NCBI GenBank assembly: GCA_041302745.1
Contig: JBFYQP010000059.1
Coordinates: 1-38,818, forward strand
Origin: JAPLGD01 sp041302745
GTDB lineage: Bacteria; Bipolaricaulota; Bipolaricaulia; UBA7950; UBA9294
DNA length: 38,818 nt
Reading direction: 5' to 3'
The translations under genes and the position numbers were made by a program. Within the stretch, counting starts at the first letter, position 1; the number at the start of each line of letters is the position of its first letter. This document shows, one piece after another, positions 9,436 through 16,587 of the stretch. The notes beneath the pieces are model-generated. The model was not told the origin of the DNA, searched no databases, and was given only the letters and a program-made list of their open reading frames with translations.

Positions 9436-9515
9436 ACGCAGACCCGCTTGCGCGGGCCCCGCCTTGAAGGTCCGTAGCTTTGCGTCCCGCCCTTTCGGGC
9501 GGTTTGCCTTTGGTA
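9436..9515 (-). ncRNA. Cyclic di-GMP class I (GEMM) riboswitch, promoter-proximal copy
   Basis: A second aptamer lies immediately 5' of the first. On the minus strand it has GGCAAACC (9508-9501), the hairpin GCCC-GAAA-GGGC with a GAAA tetraloop, GGGACGCAAAGCTACGG (9487-9471) and a GC-rich hairpin CCCGC-GCAA-GCGGG. The 3' closing strand (GCGGGTCTGCG) matches the family less well than in the other copy. Tandem GEMM aptamers are known and usually sharpen or combine the response to the second messenger. Confidence 0.85.
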
Positions 9516-9541
9516 GATGCTTCGAGTGAGGATATGACTGC

Positions 9542-9566
9542 ATTGCGGCGGACCGCCCGCCGCAAT
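9542..9566. other. Ten-base-pair hairpin upstream of the riboswitches
   Basis: ATTGCGGCGG and its exact complement flank a five-base ACCGC loop. The hairpin would fall in the 5' leader of the riboswitch transcript if the promoter is further upstream. A TTGACA hexamer reads on the minus strand at 9638-9633, but I see no matching -10 box. The rest of 9567-9861 shows no convincing gene; frames on both strands there lack a start with a ribosome-binding site. Confidence 0.4.
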
Positions 9567-9861
9567 CTTCGAATCGTCTTTCCATCAACTCTTCGCGCAG
9601 GGAGCGTCTCCCCGCGCCTGTCTCAGTTCACTTGTCAAGGACCGACACTCAATTGTGCCCTCTCGATCACCTCCCTAGACACGAGACACGTCCGGCATGC
9701 CCCGCCGCGCGGCCTTCGTGTCCGGGCGAGGGTAGTGGGCGGCGTCCTCGGGCGCGGCCCGCGCGGTGCTCGTCCGAGGAGAGAAACGGGAGGCCGGCGA
9801 CGTACGCATGTCCCTTCGGCGCTGGGGCGCGGTGCATAGACTCGCCGTCGGGAGGCCATGG

Positions 9862-10182
9862 ATGTATCGCAGTTCGGTGAAGAAGTTCGTTCAGGGAGTT
9901 CTCTGTCTTCTGGATGAAGGACGCGATGTCCGCTTTGCCGACGCTGCCGACCGCCTTCAGGAGTACACGATCGACGACATCCTGCGGATGCTTCGAGTCG
10001 ACAAGCCGCACGCGATCCACGACGGAATCCCTGACGAAGACTGGACCGCGATTATGGACTACATCGGGCGGTTCACGACGGCCCACGGACGCCGCGGGCT
10101 GACGTTCTTCGACGCGTCGATCGAACGAAGCTTCCTGTGTTGGCTGGCGGCGATCGGCGTCGAGCTTCTTTCGGAGCTCTGA
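9862..10182 (+). CDS. Small conserved-looking cytosolic protein, unknown
   Basis: 106 residues. The ATG at 9862 is preceded by GGAGG six bases upstream; a longer frame starts at 9766 but has no such site. There is no signal peptide or membrane segment. The protein is mainly helical and acidic to neutral, with a central IHDGIPDEDWTAIMDYIGRF segment and a C-terminal ERSFLCWLAAIG stretch. I do not recognise a family. It sits between the riboswitch-controlled secreted gene (opposite strand) and the GGDEF-EAL gene (same strand, 101 bases downstream), so it may belong to the c-di-GMP locus, but nothing in it shows nucleotide binding. Confidence 0.6.
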   Translation: MYRSSVKKFVQGVLCLLDEGRDVRFADAADRLQEYTIDDILRMLRVDKPHAIHDGIPDEDWTAIMDYIGRFTTAHGRRGLTFFDASIERSFLCWLAAIGVELLSEL

Positions 10183-10283
10183 CCGGCGTAGGGCAGAGGT
10201 CGTAGTTCCTTCTTCCTGCCGTTGCAGCCGACCGGGTTTGGGACGTGGCGACCGCGGCGGGTGGAGCGTTCACAGGAGGCGAC

Positions 10284-11990
10284 GTGGAGAGTCAGAACAC
10301 GGCGGGCGGAGAGAGCGCGTCGACCGGGAACCGACGCCTTGAAAACCTCTTCCGCCACGCGTCGAACGGGATCTACCAGTGCGCGGCCGACGGGCGATTC
10401 GTCATGGCGAACGACGCTCTGGCGCGCATGCTTGGCTACCGCGACGCGGGTCAGCTTCGACAAGTGCGGATGGCGGACGTGCTGCAATCGGAGAACGACG
10501 CCGGCGCCGTCCTGCGCCAGCTGCGAGAAGGGGCTCGCGTCGAGAACGCGGAGCTGATGCTGCGAGCGAAGGATGGCCCGGCGGTCGCCGCTCTCCTGAA
10601 CGCGCGCGCTGTCTGCGGCGGGAAGGGGGAGGTTCTCTACCACGAGGGAATCGTCACGGACATCACCCAACTTCGGAAGCAGGAGGAGCAGCTGCTTCAC
10701 CTTGCGACACACGATCCCTTGACCGGCCTCTGCAACCGGCGGGAGTTCGGGCACCTCCTCGAACGGCATCTCGCGGAGGCACGACGCTACGAACGGCGCG
10801 GAGCTGTGCTGTGGATGGACCTTGACGGGTTCAAGGAGATCAACGACGGCCTGGGCCACAAGGTTGGCGATGATCTCCTCGCGAGCCTCGCCCACCGGAT
10901 GCGGGCGACCGTCAGGGATTCGGACGTCCTCGCGCGCCTGGGGGGCGATGAGTTCGCCGTGCTCTACCTGAATGTGGACGGCGAGCAGGCCCAGGTCGCG
11001 GCGGGGCGGCTGCTCGACGCGATTCGCAAGCACACTGCGGTGATCGAAGGGGAGGCGCTTCGAACGACGGCAAGCCTTGGAATCGTCCTCTTTCCCGATC
11101 ACGGAGCGACCGCGAGCGAACTCCTCATGAAGGCCGACATGGCGATGTACCGGGCGAAGGCAGAGGGACGAAACCGGTCCTGCCTCTACTCGCCGGACGA
11201 GGAGAAGATCGACGACCCCGAGTCGCGCGTCGACTGGCTCCGCGTGATCCGCGACGCCCTTGAGAACGACGGGTTCATCCTCTACGCGCAACCGATCCTC
11301 GATCTTGCCGAGGACCGCGTCGTCCGCTACGAGATCCTCCTTCGTCTCCTCGGACGCAGCGGGCAGATCATCCCCCCGGGCGCGTTCCTCGACGTTGCCG
11401 AGCAGTTCGGGCTCAGCGGTGACATCGACCGATGGGTTCTTCATAAGGTCATGGATACGCTGGCCGACGAGCAACTGCCAAGCGACGTCTCGTTTGCCGT
11501 GAACCTCTCGCCGAGGTCGCTCACCGACCCCGCCGTCCTGGCTGCGATCTCGAGCCGGGCGTCACTGTCAGTCATCGGGCCTGTTCGGCTCGTGCTCGAG
11601 ATCACGGAGACGGCGGCGATCTACAACATCCACGTGGCCAAGGACTTCCTCCGCGCACTCAGAACGCAAGGGTACGAGTTCGCGCTCGACGACTTCGGCA
11701 TGGGGTTCTCTTCGTTCTATCAGCTCAAGAACCTGGACGTGGACTACCTCAAGATCGACGGGAGCTTCATCCGCAACCTCGGGCGCGACCCGGTCGATCG
11801 GCACCTGGTCGTGGCCATGGTCCAGCTGGCCAAGGGGCTTGGCAAGCGAACCATCGCGGAGTTCGTGGAGACGGAGGAGACGCTCGAGGTCCTGCGGGCG
11901 ATCGGCGTCGATTGCGCACAGGGGTTCCACATCGGCCGCCCGGAGCCGCTGGACGGCGTCCTGGAAAGGCTGCGAGCGGCGACCGCGTGA
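10284..11990 (+). CDS. PAS-GGDEF-EAL cyclic di-GMP synthase/phosphodiesterase
   Basis: 568 residues, no membrane segment, so a cytosolic enzyme. The GTG at 10284 is preferred because AGGAGG lies four bases upstream; an earlier in-frame GTG at 10245 lacks one. A PAS sensor domain (about 15-135) is followed by GGDEF (about 145-305) and EAL (about 320-565). The GGDEF motif is intact (220-224), with the product-inhibition motif RDSD exactly five residues before it (211-214). In EAL the first motif reads EIL (350-352), a common active variant. NLSPRSL, LEITET, DDFGMGFSS (D469-D470), the Lys of LKID, the Glu of AEFVET and QGFHIGRP are all present. Both activities therefore look possible. It is the obvious local candidate to set the c-di-GMP level read by the nearby riboswitches. 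Confidence 0.93.
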   Translation: MESQNTAGGESASTGNRRLENLFRHASNGIYQCAADGRFVMANDALARMLGYRDAGQLRQVRMADVLQSENDAGAVLRQLREGARVENAELMLRAKDGPAVAALLNARAVCGGKGEVLYHEGIVTDITQLRKQEEQLLHLATHDPLTGLCNRREFGHLLERHLAEARRYERRGAVLWMDLDGFKEINDGLGHKVGDDLLASLAHRMRATVRDSDVLARLGGDEFAVLYLNVDGEQAQVAAGRLLDAIRKHTAVIEGEALRTTASLGIVLFPDHGATASELLMKADMAMYRAKAEGRNRSCLYSPDEEKIDDPESRVDWLRVIRDALENDGFILYAQPILDLAEDRVVRYEILLRLLGRSGQIIPPGAFLDVAEQFGLSGDIDRWVLHKVMDTLADEQLPSDVSFAVNLSPRSLTDPAVLAAISSRASLSVIGPVRLVLEITETAAIYNIHVAKDFLRALRTQGYEFALDDFGMGFSSFYQLKNLDVDYLKIDGSFIRNLGRDPVDRHLVVAMVQLAKGLGKRTIAEFVETEETLEVLRAIGVDCAQGFHIGRPEPLDGVLERLRAATA

Positions 11991-12063
11991 CGGAGAAGGT
12001 TCCGGCGTCTCCCGGCCTCCCGTGCTCTTGCTTCCGCGGGCCGCGGACGCTACACAGGGAGCC

Positions 12064-13119
12064 ATGAGCGCTCGTCGCGAGGCCGGGAGCAAAGGACGCG
12101 GGCTTCTCGAGTGGGGGAGCCTCGTGTTGGCCGTCGTGGCCAGCGCGTCTGCGGCGGTTTCGGGGATGACCGTCTCGGTTTCGGAGTTCTCCCTGGTTGC
12201 TCGCCCGGAGTCCAGTCTGGAAGTGCGCTTCACAATCCAGAACGACGAGAACTCATCCGTTCGTGTCGACGTCTCGCCGTGCGACTGGGACGAGGACTCC
12301 GACGGGGTGACCCGTTTCTCCCCCCCCGGGACCGTCGAGCGGTCGTGCGCGGCGTGGCTGGCTCTGTCGGCGCCAACGCATGTCCTCCGCCCCGCGGACG
12401 AAGTTCTGGTCTCTTGCGACGTCTCCGTCCCTGCGGGTGCGACGGGAACGCACTGGGCGGGACTCCTCGTTGCCGTGCGTGCGATCGACGAAGCCGCCAC
12501 GCAGGAGGGTGGAATCCGCGTGGCGCGGGAGTTCCTCGTCAAGGTCTACGTGACGTCCTTCCCGGCCGTTCAGGCCGCGGCGGTGACGCGGGTCTCCGTC
12601 GTCGGTCTTTCGCCGCTCACGGTCGAATTCAGCGTCGAGAACCGCGGGCAAACGCGTCTCGACGACGTTCTCGGGGCGCTGTCCATCCAGTCTCCGAACG
12701 GCGCCACGCTGGCCGAAGCTCCCCTGCCCCGGCTCTCCATTCTTCCGGGGCACTCCGTGAACGCCGTCGTCGTGACGCCGTGGAGTCTGCTTGACCCGGG
12801 GATGTACCTGGTCCGGACCGTGATCGACTTTGGGGCCGACTACCTCGTCGCAGGGCAGATCGTTCTTCGCGTTCCGGAGCTCGCCCTCGTCCCGCTCGGA
12901 ACCTCTCCGAGCCTCCCCCAGGATGTGAACCGAGACGGGCTGTTCGAGGACATCGACGGAGACGGAGACGTCGACAACGTGGACGTGGCTCTCTTCGAGG
13001 CCTCGTTGGGGCTTCCGGCCATCCGGGACAACGTCCGGGCGTTCGACTTCGACAACGACGGCGTTCTCACGCCGGCCGACGTCGACGCCCTCCGCCGCCG
13101 CGTCTCGCAGACTCCGTAG
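12064..13119 (+). CDS. Secreted Ig-like protein with C-terminal dockerin-type calcium repeats
   Basis: 351 residues. The start is ATG 12064, with GGGAG just upstream and a possible promoter TTGCTT-N17-TACACA (12029-12057). The N-terminus carries a signal peptide (about 15-35). Two beta-sandwich regions follow: an NDENSSVRVDV...PAGATGTHWAG segment like PapD/WxL-type chaperone or Ig folds (about 36-150), and a second with SVENRGQTRLDD (about 175-270). The C-terminus has two canonical 12-position calcium loops of dockerin type I, DIDGDGDVDNVD and DFDNDGVLTPAD, plus a preceding DVNRDGLFED. Dockerins bind cohesins in cellulosomes, but in non-cellulolytic bacteria they occur on assorted surface proteins. 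No cohesin is visible in this window. The gene lies 73 bases after the GGDEF-EAL gene and 37 before the next. Confidence 0.8.
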   Translation: MSARREAGSKGRGLLEWGSLVLAVVASASAAVSGMTVSVSEFSLVARPESSLEVRFTIQNDENSSVRVDVSPCDWDEDSDGVTRFSPPGTVERSCAAWLALSAPTHVLRPADEVLVSCDVSVPAGATGTHWAGLLVAVRAIDEAATQEGGIRVAREFLVKVYVTSFPAVQAAAVTRVSVVGLSPLTVEFSVENRGQTRLDDVLGALSIQSPNGATLAEAPLPRLSILPGHSVNAVVVTPWSLLDPGMYLVRTVIDFGADYLVAGQIVLRVPELALVPLGTSPSLPQDVNRDGLFEDIDGDGDVDNVDVALFEASLGLPAIRDNVRAFDFDNDGVLTPADVDALRRRVSQTP

Positions 13120-13156
13120 CCAGGAAGAATCGAAGAGCGTGGAGGAGGATCACAGC

Positions 13157-13672
13157 GTGAAGCCCTTGGGAGGTTCTTCGTTGGCCGGCCGCAGGCGGAT
13201 CAGGACGGCGGTCGTTCTTGCTCTCTCCCTTGTTGCCGTTGCGGCGTACGCCGTCGAAGAGTCGGTGTCCGTCGACGTGCGCTGGCGCGTCCTCCCGTAC
13301 CAAACGCTCCGGCTGGCCGGGTCGTCCCAGGATGTGACCGCGGTCTCGTACACCTTCCGACCTGCATCGGCCCTCGAGCGCTCACGCGGCTACATCGAAG
13401 ATGAAAACGCATTCCGCTTCCGCGTGGTGAGCAACACGCCGTGGCGCCTTCAAGTGCGCTGGGCGAACTCCTCCGGGAAGGAGCTTCCGGAGGTGGATGT
13501 GAGGGAACACGGGCGGGGCTATGCGACGCTCGGCGATCAGCCGATCGTCCTCTCGAGCGGCTCCAACGGCGCGTTTGATGTTGGCGTCGACGTGCGGGTG
13601 GCTCTGGACGGGACGAACTCCGACGGAACAGATGGAGAAGCCCTCCTCATCTGCACGATCATGCCCGACTAG
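13157..13672 (+). CDS. Small secreted beta-rich protein
   Basis: 171 residues from GTG 13157, which has GGAGGAGG eight bases upstream; an earlier GTG at 13139 would place that site inside the gene. A basic N-terminus (RRRIR) and hydrophobic stretch VVLALSLVAVAAYA form a signal peptide with likely cleavage after AYA. The mature part begins EESVSVDVRW and is beta-rich, with NTPWRLQVRW and a C-terminal GEALLICTIMPD strand. It contains one cysteine. The family is not recognised. Its layout resembles the riboswitch-controlled protein at 8832-9296. It is the last gene of a likely run 10284-13672 with the GGDEF-EAL enzyme and the dockerin protein. Confidence 0.75.
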   Translation: MKPLGGSSLAGRRRIRTAVVLALSLVAVAAYAVEESVSVDVRWRVLPYQTLRLAGSSQDVTAVSYTFRPASALERSRGYIEDENAFRFRVVSNTPWRLQVRWANSSGKELPEVDVREHGRGYATLGDQPIVLSSGSNGAFDVGVDVRVALDGTNSDGTDGEALLICTIMPD

Positions 13673-13727
13673 CCTGCCTCGATCCGCTCCGGCGACCTTC
13701 GGCCGCCGGGAAGCCCACGCTGCGCGC

Positions 13728-13757
13728 TGGACGCCGTACAGGCACGGATGCTAAGGT
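13728..13757 (+). promoter_or_regulatory. Promoter placing the transcript start at ATG 13764
   Basis: TGGACG (13728-13733), 18 bases, then TAAGGT (13752-13757). The last base of the -10 box is seven bases before the ATG, so a leaderless transcript is predicted. The same CTGGACG-N18-TA layout recurs before ATG 14151. Confidence 0.45.
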
Positions 13758-13763
13758 GGAGCG

Positions 13764-14027
13764 ATGAGGCAGCCACGGTGGAGAAGTCTTCTTCGGATCG
13801 CGATCGTTGCGGTCGCTGTGTCCGCCGTCGTGGCTTTGGTCATCTGAAACTCCAAGCAGCCTCCTCACTCTGGGGGGTATCCCCCCATCCCGCGCAACGC
13901 CGGCGGCCCGATCGGGGGATCCGCGACAGCGCCGTACAGCTCGCCCATGGCTCCGCCCTTCAACCAGCTCTCGCAGCCGTACCCGAGTCCGCAGTCGACG
14001 AGACCAAGACCGAGCAGACGGCCTTGA
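13764..14027 (+). pseudogene. Signal peptide plus proline-rich frame interrupted by in-frame TGA
   Basis: ATG 13764 opens a 27-residue peptide with a basic N-terminus and a hydrophobic core (LLRIAIVAVAVSAVVALVI), then TGA at 13845-13847. In the same frame 58 codons follow without a stop until TGA 14025-14027. They encode a proline- and glycine-rich sequence (PPHSGGYPPIPRNAGGPIGG, PYSSPMAPPFNQ, PYPSPQ) ending in a basic RPRPSRRP. This looks like one small exported protein split by a nonsense codon. A 7-bp hairpin TGGGGGG-TAT-CCCCCCA (13871-13887) starts 24 bases after the TGA. Options are a recent nonsense mutation, a sequencing error, readthrough, or a free-standing 27-residue membrane peptide with a terminator. 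TGA is a normal stop elsewhere in the window. The low-complexity tail makes coding status uncertain. Confidence 0.4.
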
Positions 14028-14113
14028 ACCCCGCAGCGCTGGGGGCTGCGTGCCGCGAGACTGCAGAAGCTCGCAAGCGCCTGCACGCAGTCGCGAGATG
14101 GGAAGACCAATCC

Positions 14114-14143
14114 TGGACGGCGCGCGAGCCCGTGTGCTAGAGT
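14114..14143 (+). promoter_or_regulatory. Promoter placing the transcript start at ATG 14151
   Basis: TGGACG (14114-14119), 18 bases, TAGAGT (14138-14143) with a TG two to three bases before it. ATG 14151 follows eight bases after the box, so the mRNA should be leaderless or nearly so. Upstream, 14028-14113 holds no gene; only an 8-bp inverted repeat CTGCGTGC/GCACGCAG (14046-14053 and 14083-14090) stands out. Confidence 0.45.
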
Positions 14144-14150
14144 GGGCTCG

Positions 14151-16565
14151 ATGAAACACGAATGCCTGAGGAAGCCATTCTGGATCGCGATCGCCGCGAT
14201 CGTCGCGCTCGGAGTCGCCGGCCTGGTTTTCTGGAGCGTCACGCGCGACCGCTTCCCCGCGGGAAGTCTCTTCGTTCCGCGTGACGTCGCCACTCTCTCC
14301 GAGGCCCTCCGCACGGCCCCCGAAGGGACGACGATCGTTCTCGACGCGCGTCGAGGACCGTATTCGGGACCCGCAGTCCTGGAGACGGCGGGCCTCGTCC
14401 TTACATCGGCGCGAGGACGAGCCGTCCTCGTCGGGCAGGACGAACCGGCCGTCACGCTTCGCGGGGATGGCACGGCCGTGCGGCGCCTCGACATCCAAGG
14501 GGCGTCCGTGGCGCTGGCCGTAGAGGGCATGGGATGCCGCGTCGAGGACGTCCGGGCTCGCGGAGGAGAGGCCGGCGTGCTGCTCTCCGGCAGTCGCCAG
14601 GGGACTTTCGAGCGGGTGACCGTCGAGGCAAGCTCGATCGGCATCGACATCTCCGCTTCGTCCGGCAACCTCTTCCGGGACCTCGTCACACGAGGGTGCG
14701 GCGAGACCGGGATACGCCTCCGGAAGGCTCGGGCGAACGAGGTCCGCGACGCGGCGGTCGACGGCGCGCCCACGGGGGTCTCCGTCGGGGAATCGGAGGA
14801 CAACGTCTTTGTTGGATTGCGCGTAACCGGAGCATCGATCGTCGGCTACGAGGTGCTCGGAGGGCGAGGCAACGCGCTCGAGGCAAGCCGAATCGGGACA
14901 TCGCGCGTCGGCGCGATCCTCGAGGAGACAAGCGAGAACCGCATCGTGGACTGCCTCATCACGTCCGTCGAGGACGTCGGCGTCTCTCTCATCGAGACCC
15001 GCAGGAGTCGCCTTGAGCGAAATGTCGTCGGGCCTTCGGCGGGAGATGGAGTCCGATTCGCCGGAGGGCGGGAGAATGCGTTCGTCGACGGTCGTCTGTC
15101 GCGATGCCGCGACGCCGGAATCCGCATCGATGCGAGCGACGCAAACCTGATCGCGCGGAACCGAATCTCGGACAGCAAGAAAGGAATTGCCCTCACGCGA
15201 TCCTCCGAGAACCGTCTGCTCGGAAACACGATGGTTCGAGCGAACACGACGGGGATTCTGCTCGCCGAAGCTCACCGCAACCGCCTCCTCGACAACCGAA
15301 TCGACGACTCGGCGTCGGGCGTCGTCCTCGTCGGATCGATCGAGAACTCCGTCTTGCGGGGCGTGATGGGCCACTGCAGGCTCTCCGGCGTCGTTCTCGC
15401 CAACCACTGCCAGGGGAACGAGGTGGCCGAGAACGCCGTCGGCGACACGGCGATGGGGATTCTCGTCGCGACGTCCTCACGCGACACGATTCAAGGCAAC
15501 CGCGTCTGGAACTGCGACGTCGGCGTCGGCCTGTACGCGCCGGGTTTCGGGGTCCGCGTCGTAGGGAATCGATTGGCGGGCAACGAGGTCGGCCTCCGGT
15601 GGCAGGAAGCGCTGTCGGAAAGGGACACGGTTCTCCCGTTGCTGGGGATTCCTCTTGTCGTGGAGACGCCCGGCGGTGCGCCGATCGTCCAGAACAACGC
15701 GTTCGAGAGGAACCGCCTGCACGACGTGGAGAACGAGACAGCCGAGATGCTCTACGCGGGAGGCAACCGCTGGATCGGCCATGACGCTCTCGTGTCCGGC
15801 AACGTCCACCTTCCCGGCACGGCGTGGAAGGGGACGATCGTGGTGGCTGCGGGCCGCGACCTCGTGGACCTTGTCCTCAGCAGGGCCCTGGAGGTCGTGC
15901 TCTCCGAGGCCGGGTTCCGCGTCGTCGACCTCTCGGGGCTCGGCACGTCGGAGGAGCTCCTGGCGGCGATGAACGAGCGTGACGTGAACATCGCGTGGTG
16001 GGTCGGAGCGGCCCCGCCGCCGGGGACCGCCGTGTACTGGAGCGTGCCGACGAACCTGCGCTGGGATTTCATCGTGTCGGGGGAGACCGCTCGGGGGTTG
16101 GGCAGTCTGTCGATCTCCGCGTTCGCGCACTCCCGCGGCGCGGAGGGGATGACGATCGCCGTTCCAGCCGAGGTTTCGGACGACGCCGTGGCTCGCCTAG
16201 CCTCCGCCTATGGAGTGCCGGGCCGCTCGTTGCGTCGGACCGCGACGCGCGAGGAGGCGGAGGCCCTGCTCAAGTTCGGAGCGGTCTCCGCGGCCCTGCT
16301 CGAGAACGTCGAGGAAACGGCGACCGTAGCGGGGTTCGTGCGGCTCGAAGACGATGCGTTCGCTCTGCCGGGGAAGCCCATCGGTGTCCTGGCGGGCCGA
16401 GAAGACGTCCGGCAGTTCCCCGAGATCGAGCAAGTCTTCAGAAGGTTGTCGGCCTACCTGACCGAGCCGAGTCTGCACAACATGGTCAGCCGGGTTCGTC
16501 TGCTCCACCGAGAGCCGCTCGATGTAGTCATGGAGTTCCTGGGGAACGAGGGATTGATCCAGTAG
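14151..16565 (+). CDS. Membrane-anchored beta-helix protein fused to an OpuAC-type solute-binding domain
   Basis: 804 residues. ATG 14151 is preferred over GTG 14142 because of the abutting promoter. A single N-terminal membrane segment (about 9-33) anchors it outside the cytoplasm. Residues about 45-550 are a right-handed parallel beta-helix of the NosD/CASH type, with repeats of about 22-24 residues (N-x-I/L-x-x-N/S-x-I, G-I-x-L). From about 558 to the end it matches the OpuAC/ProX fold: GTIVVAAGRDLVDLVLSRAL, VDLSGLGTSEELLAAM, AWWVG, and a C-terminal LTEPSLHNMVSRV...EFLGNEGLI. OpuAC domains bind quaternary amines such as glycine betaine for an ABC importer. No importer genes are adjacent; a HAMP protein and a protease follow instead, so a sensory or ligand-scaffold role is inferred. 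The fusion is unusual. Confidence 0.82.
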   Translation: MKHECLRKPFWIAIAAIVALGVAGLVFWSVTRDRFPAGSLFVPRDVATLSEALRTAPEGTTIVLDARRGPYSGPAVLETAGLVLTSARGRAVLVGQDEPAVTLRGDGTAVRRLDIQGASVALAVEGMGCRVEDVRARGGEAGVLLSGSRQGTFERVTVEASSIGIDISASSGNLFRDLVTRGCGETGIRLRKARANEVRDAAVDGAPTGVSVGESEDNVFVGLRVTGASIVGYEVLGGRGNALEASRIGTSRVGAILEETSENRIVDCLITSVEDVGVSLIETRRSRLERNVVGPSAGDGVRFAGGRENAFVDGRLSRCRDAGIRIDASDANLIARNRISDSKKGIALTRSSENRLLGNTMVRANTTGILLAEAHRNRLLDNRIDDSASGVVLVGSIENSVLRGVMGHCRLSGVVLANHCQGNEVAENAVGDTAMGILVATSSRDTIQGNRVWNCDVGVGLYAPGFGVRVVGNRLAGNEVGLRWQEALSERDTVLPLLGIPLVVETPGGAPIVQNNAFERNRLHDVENETAEMLYAGGNRWIGHDALVSGNVHLPGTAWKGTIVVAAGRDLVDLVLSRALEVVLSEAGFRVVDLSGLGTSEELLAAMNERDVNIAWWVGAAPPPGTAVYWSVPTNLRWDFIVSGETARGLGSLSISAFAHSRGAEGMTIAVPAEVSDDAVARLASAYGVPGRSLRRTATREEAEALLKFGAVSAALLENVEETATVAGFVRLEDDAFALPGKPIGVLAGREDVRQFPEIEQVFRRLSAYLTEPSLHNMVSRVRLLHREPLDVVMEFLGNEGLIQ

Positions 16566-16587
16566 CCGCCGACGAAGAGGAGCCGTC

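Noticed and set aside
9667..10086. Minus-strand frame of 139 codons in the region between the riboswitches and the GGDEF-EAL gene
   Set aside because: It conflicts with the plus-strand gene at 9862, which has a properly spaced GGAGG; the minus frame has no such signal.
13689..13709. Hairpin CCGGCG/CGCCGG after the secreted protein gene as a terminator
   Set aside because: Only six pairs, a nine-base loop and no T-run; too weak to call.
13845..13890. Selenocysteine insertion at TGA 13845
   Set aside because: The hairpin downstream has a three-base UAU loop and lacks the GGU and bulged U of bacterial SECIS elements; the residue would be in a proline-rich low-complexity tail without redox context.
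14046..14090. Inverted repeat CTGCGTGC/GCACGCAG as an attachment or regulatory site
   Set aside because: Eight base pairs with a 29-base gap are expected by chance in GC-rich DNA, and no recombinase or second copy is present.
13659..15407. Minus-strand open frame of 582 codons
   Set aside because: Opposite the beta-helix protein; no ribosome-binding site or domain, and codon pattern is that of an antisense frame.
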